Source: Ruminococcaceae bacterium UBA5396 (lineage in GTDB: Bacteria; Bacillota; Clostridia; Oscillospirales; Acutalibacteraceae). Taken from it: a DNA stretch of 11,046 bases. Shown in pieces: positions 1 through 6,521 of the stretch (positions within the stretch are counted from its first letter, which is position 1; each line of letters opens with the position of its first letter). The stretch is from assembly GCA_002410715.1 (NCBI GenBank), contig DHOG01000203.1:1733-12778 (forward strand), read 5' to 3'. The translations under genes and the position numbers were made by a program. The notes under the pieces were generated by a model. It saw nothing but the letters and a program-made list of their open reading frames with translations. It was not told the origin of the DNA and did not search any database.

Positions 1-34
1 AAGGCCAGAGGTTCGAATCCTCCCGGGTACGCCA
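1..34 (+). tRNA. 3' end of a tRNA, probably tRNA-Arg (5' part outside window)
   Basis: Bases 2-6 (AGGCC) fit a short class I variable loop. Bases 7-11 and 19-23 form the T stem around the loop TTCGAAT (12-18), with one A-C mismatch at the outer pair. Bases 24-30 (CGGGTAC) are the 3' acceptor strand, G31 is the discriminator and CCA is encoded at 32-34. The short variable loop excludes Ser, Leu and Tyr. Arg is my best guess from the overall look of the arm; the anticodon is outside the window, so the isotype is not proven. Confidence 0.85.
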
Positions 35-67
35 AAGCCTCCGAAAACAGGCAGTTTTCGGAGGCTT
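35..67 (+). terminator. Hairpin directly after the tRNA, likely its terminator
   Basis: A perfect 14-bp stem (35-48 with 54-67) closes a 5-base loop (AGGCA) and starts immediately after the tRNA CCA end. The following bases (CGTCTTTCC) are only weakly T-rich. The A-run in the left arm and T-run in the right arm also allow function on the other strand. It most likely ends tRNA transcription. Confidence 0.8.
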
Positions 68-195
68 CGTCTTTCCCGCATGATATCATGAACTCACTAA
101 ATTCCTAGGTATCTGCATATAATAGCACTTCATATTACACGGTATTGTTATTAATAATGTGGTGGTTGGAAAGCTGGTATAAGCCGATACAATGT

Positions 196-225
196 CACAA
201 CTTTGTCGCATCTTTATGCTAGAAT
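196..225 (+). promoter_or_regulatory. Candidate promoter of the response regulator operon
   Basis: An extended -10 element, TGCTAGAAT (217-225, with hexamer TAGAAT at 220-225), lies 17 nt before a GGAGGTG ribosome binding site (231-237). No good -35 hexamer is present at the right distance; that place is occupied by the CAACTTTGTCGCAT element. This is typical of a promoter that needs an activator, but the assignment rests on sequence inspection only. Confidence 0.45.
198..211 (+). promoter_or_regulatory. Candidate response-regulator binding element, copy 1
   Basis: CAACTTTGTCGCAT matches 11 of 14 bases of CATCTTTGACACAT at 2976-2989 in front of the redox cassette. Just upstream is a related half, TGTCAC (193-198), 11 bp from TGTCGC (204-209). 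OmpR-family regulators usually bind direct repeats about one helical turn apart. That the adjacent regulator binds here is inference. Confidence 0.35.
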
Positions 226-242
226 GAGTTGGAGGTGAAAAC

Positions 243-896
243 ATGCTAAAGATACTGGTGGTCGAGGATGAAAAACCAATTTCCAACCTGATCTATACGC
301 ACTTATCGAAGGAAGGGTATCAATGCGTTCAAGCATTCGATGGGAAACAAGCTGCCGATCTGCTTGAAGCCACCGCTTTCGATATGGTACTTCTCGATAT
401 TATGTTACCCGAGGTCGATGGATATGAACTTCTGGAGTATATCAAACCAATAGGAATTCCCGTGCTATTTATCTCAGCGAAGGGCGAATTATCTGATCGC
501 ATCAAAGGTCTTCGACTAGGTGCCGATGATTACATTGTGAAACCCTTCCAAGTCGGCGAATTATCGGCTCGGATAGAGGCCGTGCTGCGTCGCTATGGAA
601 AATCGCAGCGCCACTTGGAGGTGTTAGATATTCAGATCGACGTTGATGCACGGCAAGTGTTTCAACAAGGGAAAGTGGTTGATCTGACCGTGAAGGAATT
701 TGATTTACTGATAGAGCTGGTGCGAAACAAAAATGTCGCACTCCATCGGGAAAAGCTGTATGAGCGTGTGTGGAATGAGCCTTTTACGGGAGAAACCCGC
801 ACCCTGGATTCACACATGCTACGTCTGCGGAAAAAGCTATCCTGGGAAAATCACATAAAAACTGTATTTCGGATTGGATATCGATTGGAGGTTTAA
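243..896 (+). CDS. OmpR/PhoB-family response regulator
   Basis: A 217-residue DNA-binding response regulator, the normal length for the family. The receiver domain covers about residues 1-115: acidic pocket E8/D9, phospho-acceptor D52 in LLDIMLPEVDG, S78 and K100 (KPF) complete the active site. The winged-helix effector domain covers about 125-217, with the recognition helix near TLDSHMLRLRKKL and the C-terminal hairpin at VFRIGYRLEV. It is expected to be phosphorylated by the kinase encoded next and to bind direct repeats in promoters. The ATG at 243 is 5 nt after GGAGGTG (231-237). The stop codon abuts the kinase start with no gap, so the pair is almost certainly co-translated. Likely targets are its own promoter and the redox cassette promoter, judged from a shared 14-bp element; this is not proven. 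The specific family member and its signal are not recognised. Confidence 0.97.
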   Translation: MLKILVVEDEKPISNLIYTHLSKEGYQCVQAFDGKQAADLLEATAFDMVLLDIMLPEVDGYELLEYIKPIGIPVLFISAKGELSDRIKGLRLGADDYIVKPFQVGELSARIEAVLRRYGKSQRHLEVLDIQIDVDARQVFQQGKVVDLTVKEFDLLIELVRNKNVALHREKLYERVWNEPFTGETRTLDSHMLRLRKKLSWENHIKTVFRIGYRLEV

Positions 897-2288
897 ATGC
901 GATTTTCTATAAAGCTGTTTCTCAGCATCAGTTTGATTATCGCAATCGCATTAGCCTGTTTTTGTACGGCGATGGTGAGCTATAACTATCGTTTATCCAT
1001 GCGGCAGGCATATGATGATGCACTTCTGGAATTGCGAACGATCCGTATGTCATTGCAGATCGCAATCCACACCGATGGTGAAAAGCAAGCGATGGCATCG
1101 TTGAACAACCAAATATGGCAGGTGTCCTACGGCAAAAAACTGACCCTGTTTGATGATCAGGGCCAGCTGCTGTACTCAAACAACGCAGAGCGGGATATGC
1201 AGGGACGGTATACAATACCATCGGATCAGACTGGTGAAATGGTGTCGTTCGGCCATGGAACAGATGTTGGTTTTTATGAGTTCACGGCCAGCAGCTGTTT
1301 CACCGTTGGCAATTCTGTTTATCACTTAGTAATCATTCAATCAGCAGACGACATTTTGGAGCGGCTTCAAAACCAGTTGAAGATATACCAATATATGTAC
1401 GTCTCTTTGATTGCTGTCGTGTTGTTTGTTCTTTTTGTTTTTTCGCGCCTTTTTACAAAACCCGTTCGACAGCTAGCTTCTTCCACCCGGCGGTTGGCTG
1501 ATGGCATGCTTGACGAGAGGGTAGAAATCAAAACATCCGATGAAATCGGACAATTGGGCAGAGACTTTAACCTAATGGCGCAGTCCATACAGGAAAAAGT
1601 GGAGCATTTGAACCAAGAGTCAAGCAACAAAGATCTCTTTATCGCCAATTTCACCCATGAGATCAAGACGCCAATGACATCGATTCTTGGATATGCCGAT
1701 TTGATCTTTCAGATGCCAAATATCTCTGCCGAATTACGTGCGGCCTCCGAGTATATCCTCAATGAGAGCCTTAGGCTTGAATCGCTTTCCCATAAGCTAA
1801 TGGAGCTATATGTTCTTGATAAACAGGATTTCATCTTTACAGAGATGTTTATGCCGGATTTCTTGCAGGAACTCAAGCTCTCCATGTCGACGATGCTAGA
1901 CAGTAAAGGCGTTTCACTCATTCTGGCTGCTGATCCGGCATTCACATATATTGAGCCGGACTTGTTCGTGAGCATGATCAGCAACCTGATCGACAACGCC
2001 GTCAAAGCCGGTGCGACAGAGATCACGATCCATGGCCATTGGAACGAAGAATACTATCAAATTGACATTCAAGACAATGGATGCGGAATGGATACAACAG
2101 AGCTTCCCCATATCAGAGAGGCATTTTATATGGTCGATAAGTCCCGTTCCAGAAAGCAGCATGGCGCTGGACTTGGCCTGGCTCTGTGTGAAAAAATCGC
2201 ACAGCTCCATCAAACGACCTTGCACTTTGCCAGTACCAAAGGCAAGGGAACCCTGGTTTCTTTCAGTTTGAGGGAGGGAAGAAAGTAA
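897..2288 (+). CDS. Membrane sensor histidine kinase (HAMP, HisKA, HATPase)
   Basis: A 463-residue transmembrane kinase. Helix 1 is about residues 7-27, an extracytoplasmic sensor region about 28-165, helix 2 about 168-187, and HAMP about 187-235. The phospho-acceptor is H254 in NFTHEIKTPMTS. The ATP-binding domain shows the N box (NLIDNA, 363-368), G1 (DNGCGM, 393-398) and G2 (HGAGLGLAL, 422-430), so it should be active. Its ATG (897) follows the regulator stop directly, and the ribosome binding site GGAGGT lies inside the regulator's last codons. Its stop TAA overlaps the next ATG by one base (TAATG). The sensor region resembles no family I can name; it holds a single cysteine, C134. The signal is unknown. 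Given the redox genes next door, an envelope thiol or oxidant signal is possible but inferred. Confidence 0.96.
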   Translation: MRFSIKLFLSISLIIAIALACFCTAMVSYNYRLSMRQAYDDALLELRTIRMSLQIAIHTDGEKQAMASLNNQIWQVSYGKKLTLFDDQGQLLYSNNAERDMQGRYTIPSDQTGEMVSFGHGTDVGFYEFTASSCFTVGNSVYHLVIIQSADDILERLQNQLKIYQYMYVSLIAVVLFVLFVFSRLFTKPVRQLASSTRRLADGMLDERVEIKTSDEIGQLGRDFNLMAQSIQEKVEHLNQESSNKDLFIANFTHEIKTPMTSILGYADLIFQMPNISAELRAASEYILNESLRLESLSHKLMELYVLDKQDFIFTEMFMPDFLQELKLSMSTMLDSKGVSLILAADPAFTYIEPDLFVSMISNLIDNAVKAGATEITIHGHWNEEYYQIDIQDNGCGMDTTELPHIREAFYMVDKSRSRKQHGAGLGLALCEKIAQLHQTTLHFASTKGKGTLVSFSLREGRK

Positions 2289-2935
2289 TGAGCAAACGCG
2301 GCTCTGAAATTATTGTGTATTTGATGTTGATAGCCCTGGCGATCATCGTTACCCTTGGGGTGATTGTTCCCGGATGGTTACTTGATGTGCAAATCAGCAA
2401 TTCAATTGATCAGATTTATGAAGGAGATGCATTCTATACAAGATATCAGTTTGCGCAGGGCAATGCCGACGAAGTGCAATGGATAAAGCTGGATCCTGAT
2501 GACGAAAAACGCAATGTGGCGTCTGACAACGCGCAGGCAAAGATTTTAGCGCTGATGCAATGTGGGGCTTTGCCCACGTTTTCGTCCAACGAATTGTTCT
2601 GCCTGGCCATTTATCAGAGCTCAGATGCAGACGGTCGTATCCAGGAGCTTTGGAAGGCATCGTTTTACATTCCTTCCACCAACTGCACTATAGACTACAA
2701 ATGGGATGAAGTGGGGATCAAGGAAATAACGATGAACTGCAATGCAAAGCGTAACCTGAGATATTTGCCGGATCCGGTGGAAGCTGTCAGCGCATTGTCA
2801 CGAAACTCAAACGTATTTTCGTTGTGCAGCGATGTTGCGTTTGTCCGTAACGAAGCGACGCAGGAAGTATACTGTGTTCGTATCCGAGTCAGTCAGGAAA
2901 ATTTGTACTTCACGCTGATTCGCATGAATCCGTAA
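2288..2935 (+). CDS. Single-pass membrane protein with six extracytoplasmic cysteines, unknown function
   Basis: A 215-residue protein of no family I recognise. Residues 1-7 are a short basic N terminus, 8-31 a hydrophobic anchor without a clear lipobox, and 32-215 a soluble domain that should face outside. All six cysteines (C92, C105, C133, C151, C180, C196) lie in that outer domain, which is unusual for an exposed Firmicute protein and suggests disulfides. The ATG overlaps the kinase stop by one base, behind a purine-rich AGGGAGGG (2271-2278), so it is translationally coupled to the kinase. That position suits an accessory to signal sensing. Because a TlpA-like thioredoxin lipoprotein follows, it might also be a thiol client of that enzyme. 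Both roles are inference; the reading frame itself is secure. Confidence 0.88.
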   Translation: MSKRGSEIIVYLMLIALAIIVTLGVIVPGWLLDVQISNSIDQIYEGDAFYTRYQFAQGNADEVQWIKLDPDDEKRNVASDNAQAKILALMQCGALPTFSSNELFCLAIYQSSDADGRIQELWKASFYIPSTNCTIDYKWDEVGIKEITMNCNAKRNLRYLPDPVEAVSALSRNSNVFSLCSDVAFVRNEATQEVYCVRIRVSQENLYFTLIRMNP

Positions 2936-2971
2936 TACCTCCGTCCTTTTTCTAAATAGCTTTTTATATCT

Positions 2972-3010
2972 TTGACATCTTTGACACATGTATGAGACAG
3001 CTTCTATACA
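2972..3010 (+). promoter_or_regulatory. Candidate promoter of the redox cassette
   Basis: Two overlapping options share a consensus -35: TTGACA at 2981-2986 is followed after 16-18 nt by TCTATACA (3003-3010). A second TTGACA sits at 2972-2977, nine bases upstream, giving a tandem repeat ATCTTTGAC-ATCTTTGAC. The 122-nt gap after the six-cysteine gene shows no hairpin terminator, so read-through from the kinase operon could also contribute. Confidence 0.55.
2976..2989 (+). promoter_or_regulatory. Candidate response-regulator binding element, copy 2
   Basis: CATCTTTGACACAT, differing at three of 14 positions from the element at 198-211. It overlaps the -35 region of the redox cassette promoter and is preceded by a second TTTGACA half nine bases upstream. 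This suggests common control of both operons by the adjacent response regulator. The spacing to the -10 box differs by about 5 bp between the two promoters, which weakens the case. Confidence 0.35.
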
Positions 3011-3057
3011 TCAGGCGTCTATACTGGTTATGATGTCAGCGGAAAGGAGGTGTGGGA

Positions 3058-3198
3058 ATGCGCTGGATCATTAGGCCGGTTTGGGGGCTTCTCATCGTCG
3101 GAATCGGATTCATGGCGTATGGCCTTTATCGACAGGAGCATTTAATCGTCCTTAAGAAGGCGATAAATATCTGTTTGGAGTGTATAGGAGTGGGATGA
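3058..3198 (+). CDS. CD1871A-family CXXC motif membrane peptide
   Basis: A 46-residue protein too short for common length cutoffs. It has a basic start (MRWIIRP), one membrane helix about residues 7-23, and a C terminus NICLECIGVG with the CXXC pair C39/C42. I recognise the ending as that of the CD1871A family of Clostridia, which is usually found next to a 4Fe-4S membrane protein and a TlpA-type protein, exactly as here. By the positive-inside rule the CXXC end should face outside, where it could exchange electrons with the lipoprotein thioredoxin; this is inference. The start is well supported: AAAGGAGGTG ends a few bases before the ATG. The stop overlaps the next gene (ATGA, 3195-3198), indicating translational coupling. 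Confidence 0.9.
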   Translation: MRWIIRPVWGLLIVGIGFMAYGLYRQEHLIVLKKAINICLECIGVG

Positions 3199-4097
3199 TA
3201 AATCAAAGCACGAAGAGACAGCGCATACGAAAACGAACTTGGATACAGCTTATCGCGGCATGTCTTTCGAACGGATACATAGCAGGTTTTCTTGGTTCCA
3301 AAATATACAAAGGAAATACAAAATTCTTTTGTGTGCCTGGACTCAACTGCTATTCCTGCCCCGGTGCGATGGGTTCCTGTCCGATTGGCGCGTTGCAAGC
3401 AGTACTAGGTGATCGGAAGTACAACTTCTCTTATTATATCTTTGGTATTCTGATTCTGATTGGTTCCTTGCTTGGACGTTTGGTGTGCGGGCTTTTATGT
3501 CCCTTTGGCTTTGTACAGGATTTGCTGCACAAAATACCCCTGCGGAAATTAAGGATCGCAACCAGAGTTGATCGAGCGCTGCGATGGCTGAAATATGGCA
3601 TTCTGCTGGTTTTTGTGATTATTTTACCCATATTCGCAACCAATGCTTTTGGGGTTGGATCGCCATATTTTTGCAAGTGGATATGCCCGGCAGGGACGCT
3701 GGAGGGCGGATTCCCATTGCTTTTAGCGCACGAGAGCCTTCGCCAATCGATCGGATGGCTCTTTAATTGGAAGCTGCTTTTACTGATTGCAACGGTACTA
3801 AGCTCGATCGTGATCTATCGCCCATTTTGCAAGTATCTCTGTCCTCTGGGCGCATTTTACTCACTCTTCAACAAAGTGAGTTTATATCGGATGGAGGTTG
3901 ATCAGGAGAAATGTACACATTGCCTGCGCTGTGAGAAGCAGTGCAAAATGGGCGTATCTATAACCAAAGACATCAACGCTCTAGAGTGCATCCGGTGTGG
4001 AGAATGTACAAGTGTGTGCAGCCAACACGCCATCACGATGGGGTTTAAGTGTGCTCTCGGCCATAAGCCCCATCAGGAATTATATAAAAGCAATTAA
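3195..4097 (+). CDS. NapH/CcoG-like 4Fe-4S membrane polyferredoxin
   Basis: A 300-residue membrane iron-sulfur protein. Helices lie roughly at residues 14-34, 78-98, 133-150 and 190-209. Cysteine motifs occur in order: C46/C52/C55/C62, then three CX3CP motifs at C98/C102, C160/C164 and C212/C216, as in the NapH/YccM/CcoG group. Two ferredoxin-type 4Fe-4S sites follow, C240-C243-C246-C250 and C265-C268-C271-C275. It probably carries electrons from the cytoplasm to the membrane, with the CXXC peptide and TlpA-like lipoprotein as likely outlets; this is inferred from the cassette. The start is the ATG at 3195, overlapping the previous stop (ATGA) and 4 nt after GGAG (3187-3190). An in-frame GTG at 3180 has no ribosome binding site and lies inside the previous gene. 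The stop is 20 nt before the next gene. Confidence 0.93.
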   Translation: MINQSTKRQRIRKRTWIQLIAACLSNGYIAGFLGSKIYKGNTKFFCVPGLNCYSCPGAMGSCPIGALQAVLGDRKYNFSYYIFGILILIGSLLGRLVCGLLCPFGFVQDLLHKIPLRKLRIATRVDRALRWLKYGILLVFVIILPIFATNAFGVGSPYFCKWICPAGTLEGGFPLLLAHESLRQSIGWLFNWKLLLLIATVLSSIVIYRPFCKYLCPLGAFYSLFNKVSLYRMEVDQEKCTHCLRCEKQCKMGVSITKDINALECIRCGECTSVCSQHAITMGFKCALGHKPHQELYKSN

Positions 4098-4117
4098 CGC
4101 TCAAGGAGGATGATTAA

Positions 4118-5404
4118 ATGAAGAAATTACTCATATTGGTATTTACCTGCCTGCTACTGCTCAGTGCAACGGCTTGTACACAGAACGAGATGGGTTCAGA
4201 CCCGGGAATAGAGGAAACCCAGGGAATAGAGGAAACCCCGGCAATTGAGGAAATCCCGGAAATCGAGAGTATGTTCGAGAATACTCTTCAGCAGTACACC
4301 GAGCAAATGGGCTATGAGGACAAACGTCTCGTGCAAAACTTCGAGTTGCTAAAGGCGCTTCACTATAAAGCATATGCGTATTGTACAAGAGATTACTTTG
4401 TGCAGACAGCTATCAAAAACGGCGACGAAGAGCGAACGATTAAAACCTTTGTACAGGATAAAAACGTTCGTATCGAGGAATACCTTGGTGACAAACTCGC
4501 TTATGTCCAGGTTTATACTGTGGACGATGATATTTATTATGAGTATGATGCTTCAAGCGGTGACGTTAAAAAGATCACCAGCGCTGCTCAAAAAGGTTGG
4601 GATATGGGCGGCTACGACTATGGTTTCTTTCAATGGAAAAGTTGTAACGCGCCTCAGGGAGAGCGCTCGGAAACCGAGTTAAATGGCCGGAAAGCCGAGC
4701 TCTATGACTATGACATGGGCACAAATGGGTATAACGGGGTATGGTATGACGCTGAGTATGGAATCCCCATGCAATTTACACAGGGGAAATGGACTGAGGT
4801 GTATACGGTGGTTCCCAGAACCAGCTTTGATTCGACAGTTTTCACCTTTGACCTCACGATGCCCAGCGTGCCTCTGTCCCTGAGCGATATCCACTCCGTG
4901 AATATGAGCAGCGACGGCTCTTCACAAAACGAGATGACGGATCCAGCGGATAGTGACAACAAAATTACGCTGGAAACACTCGATAGGATCCCGGATTTCT
5001 CCGCAACAGATATGAGCGGCACTCAGGTCAGCAACGAGATTTTTTCAGAGTATAAGCTTACCTTGGTGAACCTTTGGGGGACGTGGTGTTCTCCTTGTGT
5101 AGCAGAAATGCCCGACCTGCAGAAATTATATGAGAAATATAACGAGGATGGACTTAATGTAATAGGGGTCACGGAAGATGCGTACGGTAATGAGGAGTTG
5201 ATTCAAAAGATCGTTGAAACGCAGGGCGTCAATTATATGATCTTGTATCCGAGTGATCAATTCTATGACGATTTCGTGTCACTGTGCTTTTCGTTTCCGT
5301 CTTCCCTATTGGTTGACAGCGACGGTAAGGTTCTGACAACGGTCATGGGCGTACCCGGCTATGAGAAACTCGATGGTATTGTGGCGGACGCCTTACAGCA
5401 ATAA
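4118..5404 (+). CDS. TlpA/ResA-like thioredoxin lipoprotein with large extra N-terminal domain
   Basis: A 428-residue lipoprotein. The signal peptide ends in the lipobox SATA-C20. Residues 30-52 are a Glu/Pro-rich linker made of six-residue repeats (GIEETQ, GIEETP, AIEEIP). About 55-260 is a soluble domain I cannot assign. The C-terminal thioredoxin domain (about 284-428) has WCSPC (C324, C327) after LTLVNLWGT, and a cis-proline candidate P394 in FSFPSSLLVDSDGK. It should reduce or exchange disulfides outside the membrane, as ResA and TlpA do in cytochrome maturation, but no cytochrome gene is visible here. TlpA and ResA proteins are usually under about 200 residues, so this one carries a substantial added domain, perhaps its substrate or partner domain. 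AAGGAGG (4103-4109) sits before the ATG. A strong terminator follows 38 nt after the stop. Confidence 0.94.
   Translation: MKKLLILVFTCLLLLSATACTQNEMGSDPGIEETQGIEETPAIEEIPEIESMFENTLQQYTEQMGYEDKRLVQNFELLKALHYKAYAYCTRDYFVQTAIKNGDEERTIKTFVQDKNVRIEEYLGDKLAYVQVYTVDDDIYYEYDASSGDVKKITSAAQKGWDMGGYDYGFFQWKSCNAPQGERSETELNGRKAELYDYDMGTNGYNGVWYDAEYGIPMQFTQGKWTEVYTVVPRTSFDSTVFTFDLTMPSVPLSLSDIHSVNMSSDGSSQNEMTDPADSDNKITLETLDRIPDFSATDMSGTQVSNEIFSEYKLTLVNLWGTWCSPCVAEMPDLQKLYEKYNEDGLNVIGVTEDAYGNEELIQKIVETQGVNYMILYPSDQFYDDFVSLCFSFPSSLLVDSDGKVLTTVMGVPGYEKLDGIVADALQQ
4205..4267 (+). repeat. 18-bp in-frame tandem repeat in the lipoprotein linker
   Basis: About 3.5 copies of an 18-bp unit encode GIEETQ, GIEETP, AIEEIP and EIE. 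The first two copies (GGAATAGAGGAAACCCAG and the copy at 4223-4240) differ by one base; the later ones have diverged. The repeat lies just after the lipobox, so copy number would set the distance between the membrane and the folded domains. Confidence 0.8.
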
Positions 5405-5442
5405 GCGTGCATCTGACTCACCTATGATGAAACCATGCGTTT

Positions 5443-5479
5443 GGTGGGAAGGGAGGATTCAATCCCTTCCTACCTTTTT
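5443..5479 (+). terminator. Rho-independent terminator of the redox cassette
   Basis: A 12-bp stem (5443-5454 with 5463-5474, one G-T wobble) has an 8-base loop and is followed by TTTTT (5475-5479). It is 38 nt past the lipoprotein stop and is the only clear terminator for the plus-strand genes from 243 onward. Confidence 0.9.
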
Positions 5480-5649
5480 CCATGCCAGTGATTATGAATA
5501 GAGCCCATGGATAAAACATATGTACAGGGCTATGTTCCGACAGTTTCGTCTTGCTCTTTTTCAGCCATGGTTTTCTTCCTCTCTTTATTTTAAAATACCA
5601 TGACCTGATTTTTTCTGTTCAGTTTAGTGTAGCCTATCCATTTTTCAAG
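5480..5649. other. Intergenic region between convergent operons
   Basis: No convincing gene. On the minus strand, past the end of the membrane-protein gene, lie a perfect palindrome TATTTTAAAATA (5586-5597) and an imperfect inverted repeat CATGGTTTT/AAAATACCATG (5566-5574 and 5592-5602). These could weakly terminate the minus-strand unit. A 12-codon minus-strand frame starting at the ATG at 5569-5567 is preceded by purine-rich AGAGAGGAAG, but it is too short to call. Confidence 0.4.
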
Positions 5650-6498
5650 CTAATCACAATGTCTCCTAACCTTTGTTTTTCTTAGGAACTCGTCTATGGG
5701 GATGATCGCCAAATACGAAGCAATCATTGCCAGAGTTGTATCGATTATAATCCGTAGTAAAACATCGGCAATATAGCCGGAAAATAATAAAGGCATAAAC
5801 AAAAGGAACACCGCCCAATTCAGGCCGAAAATCAAGAGCCCGAATTTCACTGCTCTATGTTCCAAAGAATGCTCATTTCTATTGTTACTAAGTAAAACAA
5901 AGGCTGCTCCTATAGGGATTCCCATTAGGAGTGTCCACATGAATGTTTGCAATGGCCTGGTTTGGTTTCCGGATTGGATCACTCCCAAAAAATAAGCAAT
6001 ATATCTACCAATCAAAAATACCCCTGTAAAAATTGATACTGCCTTTATTTTTTGTCTGAGAGTAAATGTTACCGAGAGATCGCCCTCAACTTTTTCAGTT
6101 TGCAGCATGCTTAATAAAACACTCAGCACAAAAACAGGTATCGCATCACTGAGGCCGACAACAAATTCTTTAATGATCGGATTACCAAACAGAGATACTC
6201 CCTCAAGCATTGCAAAAAACCAAAGAAGTGATATTGCTGTCCCGTAACGCAACCCTTTCCTCACGCCTTCTCCGGGTATCTCATTTCTGATTTGCCAAAA
6301 TACAAACGCGACACCGGAAAATGCGAATATGGCCCAAAGAGAAGCAGTGATTTCTGTCCCAAGGATACTTGCTACAAAGCTAAAGTTTGGATTCTCAGGC
6401 ATAGTACTGTATGGCTTCGTAACAACATGCAGAATTATATCTAGTAACACGCAAGCCAATACGATAGCAACAAGCTTTATTTTATGACCTTTTTTCAT
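5650..6498 (-). CDS. Eight-helix integral membrane protein, unknown function
   Basis: A 282-residue hydrophobic protein with about eight predicted helices, roughly residues 7-27, 41-68, 84-103, 111-132, 152-173, 186-204, 216-240 and 243-267. I see no ATP-binding, transporter or enzyme signature and do not recognise the family. Charged loops sit at RNEIPGEGVRKG (71-82) and around residues 205-216. The ATG follows GAGGG and an upstream AGGAG. It lies 23 nt downstream of the MarR-family gene on the same strand, so the two are probably one unit with the membrane protein under MarR control. Such pairs are often efflux or stress functions, but here that is only a guess. It is visibly more A+T-rich than the esterase operon to its right. 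Confidence 0.85.
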   Translation of the reverse strand: MKKGHKIKLVAIVLACVLLDIILHVVTKPYSTMPENPNFSFVASILGTEITASLWAIFAFSGVAFVFWQIRNEIPGEGVRKGLRYGTAISLLWFFAMLEGVSLFGNPIIKEFVVGLSDAIPVFVLSVLLSMLQTEKVEGDLSVTFTLRQKIKAVSIFTGVFLIGRYIAYFLGVIQSGNQTRPLQTFMWTLLMGIPIGAAFVLLSNNRNEHSLEHRAVKFGLLIFGLNWAVFLLFMPLLFSGYIADVLLRIIIDTTLAMIASYLAIIPIDEFLRKTKVRRHCD

Positions 6499-6521
6499 AT
6501 TACCCTCACTCCTATCAAGTA

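Larger units (their letters stand above)
68..242. other. Intergenic region upstream of the two-component system
   Basis: No convincing gene. It holds a perfect 12-bp palindrome CATGATATCATG at 79-90, an isolated TATAAT at 118-123 without a good -35 box, a short AT palindrome TTATTAATAA near 150-160, and the promoter and ribosome binding site of the response regulator at its right end. Confidence 0.5.

Noticed and set aside
86..286. 66-codon minus-strand frame over the regulator's upstream region
   Set aside because: It runs across the regulator's promoter, ribosome binding site and start, has a low-complexity Ser/Thr-rich product and lacks a convincing ribosome binding site.
3180..3194. GTG start giving five extra codons for the Fe-S membrane protein
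   Set aside because: No ribosome binding site at the right place; the ATG at 3195 has GGAG and the ATGA overlap typical of coupled genes.
5533..5569. 12-codon minus-strand frame (MAEKEQDETVGT) after AGAGAGGAAG
   Set aside because: Too short to support as a gene without conservation data; it may be a chance frame or a remnant.
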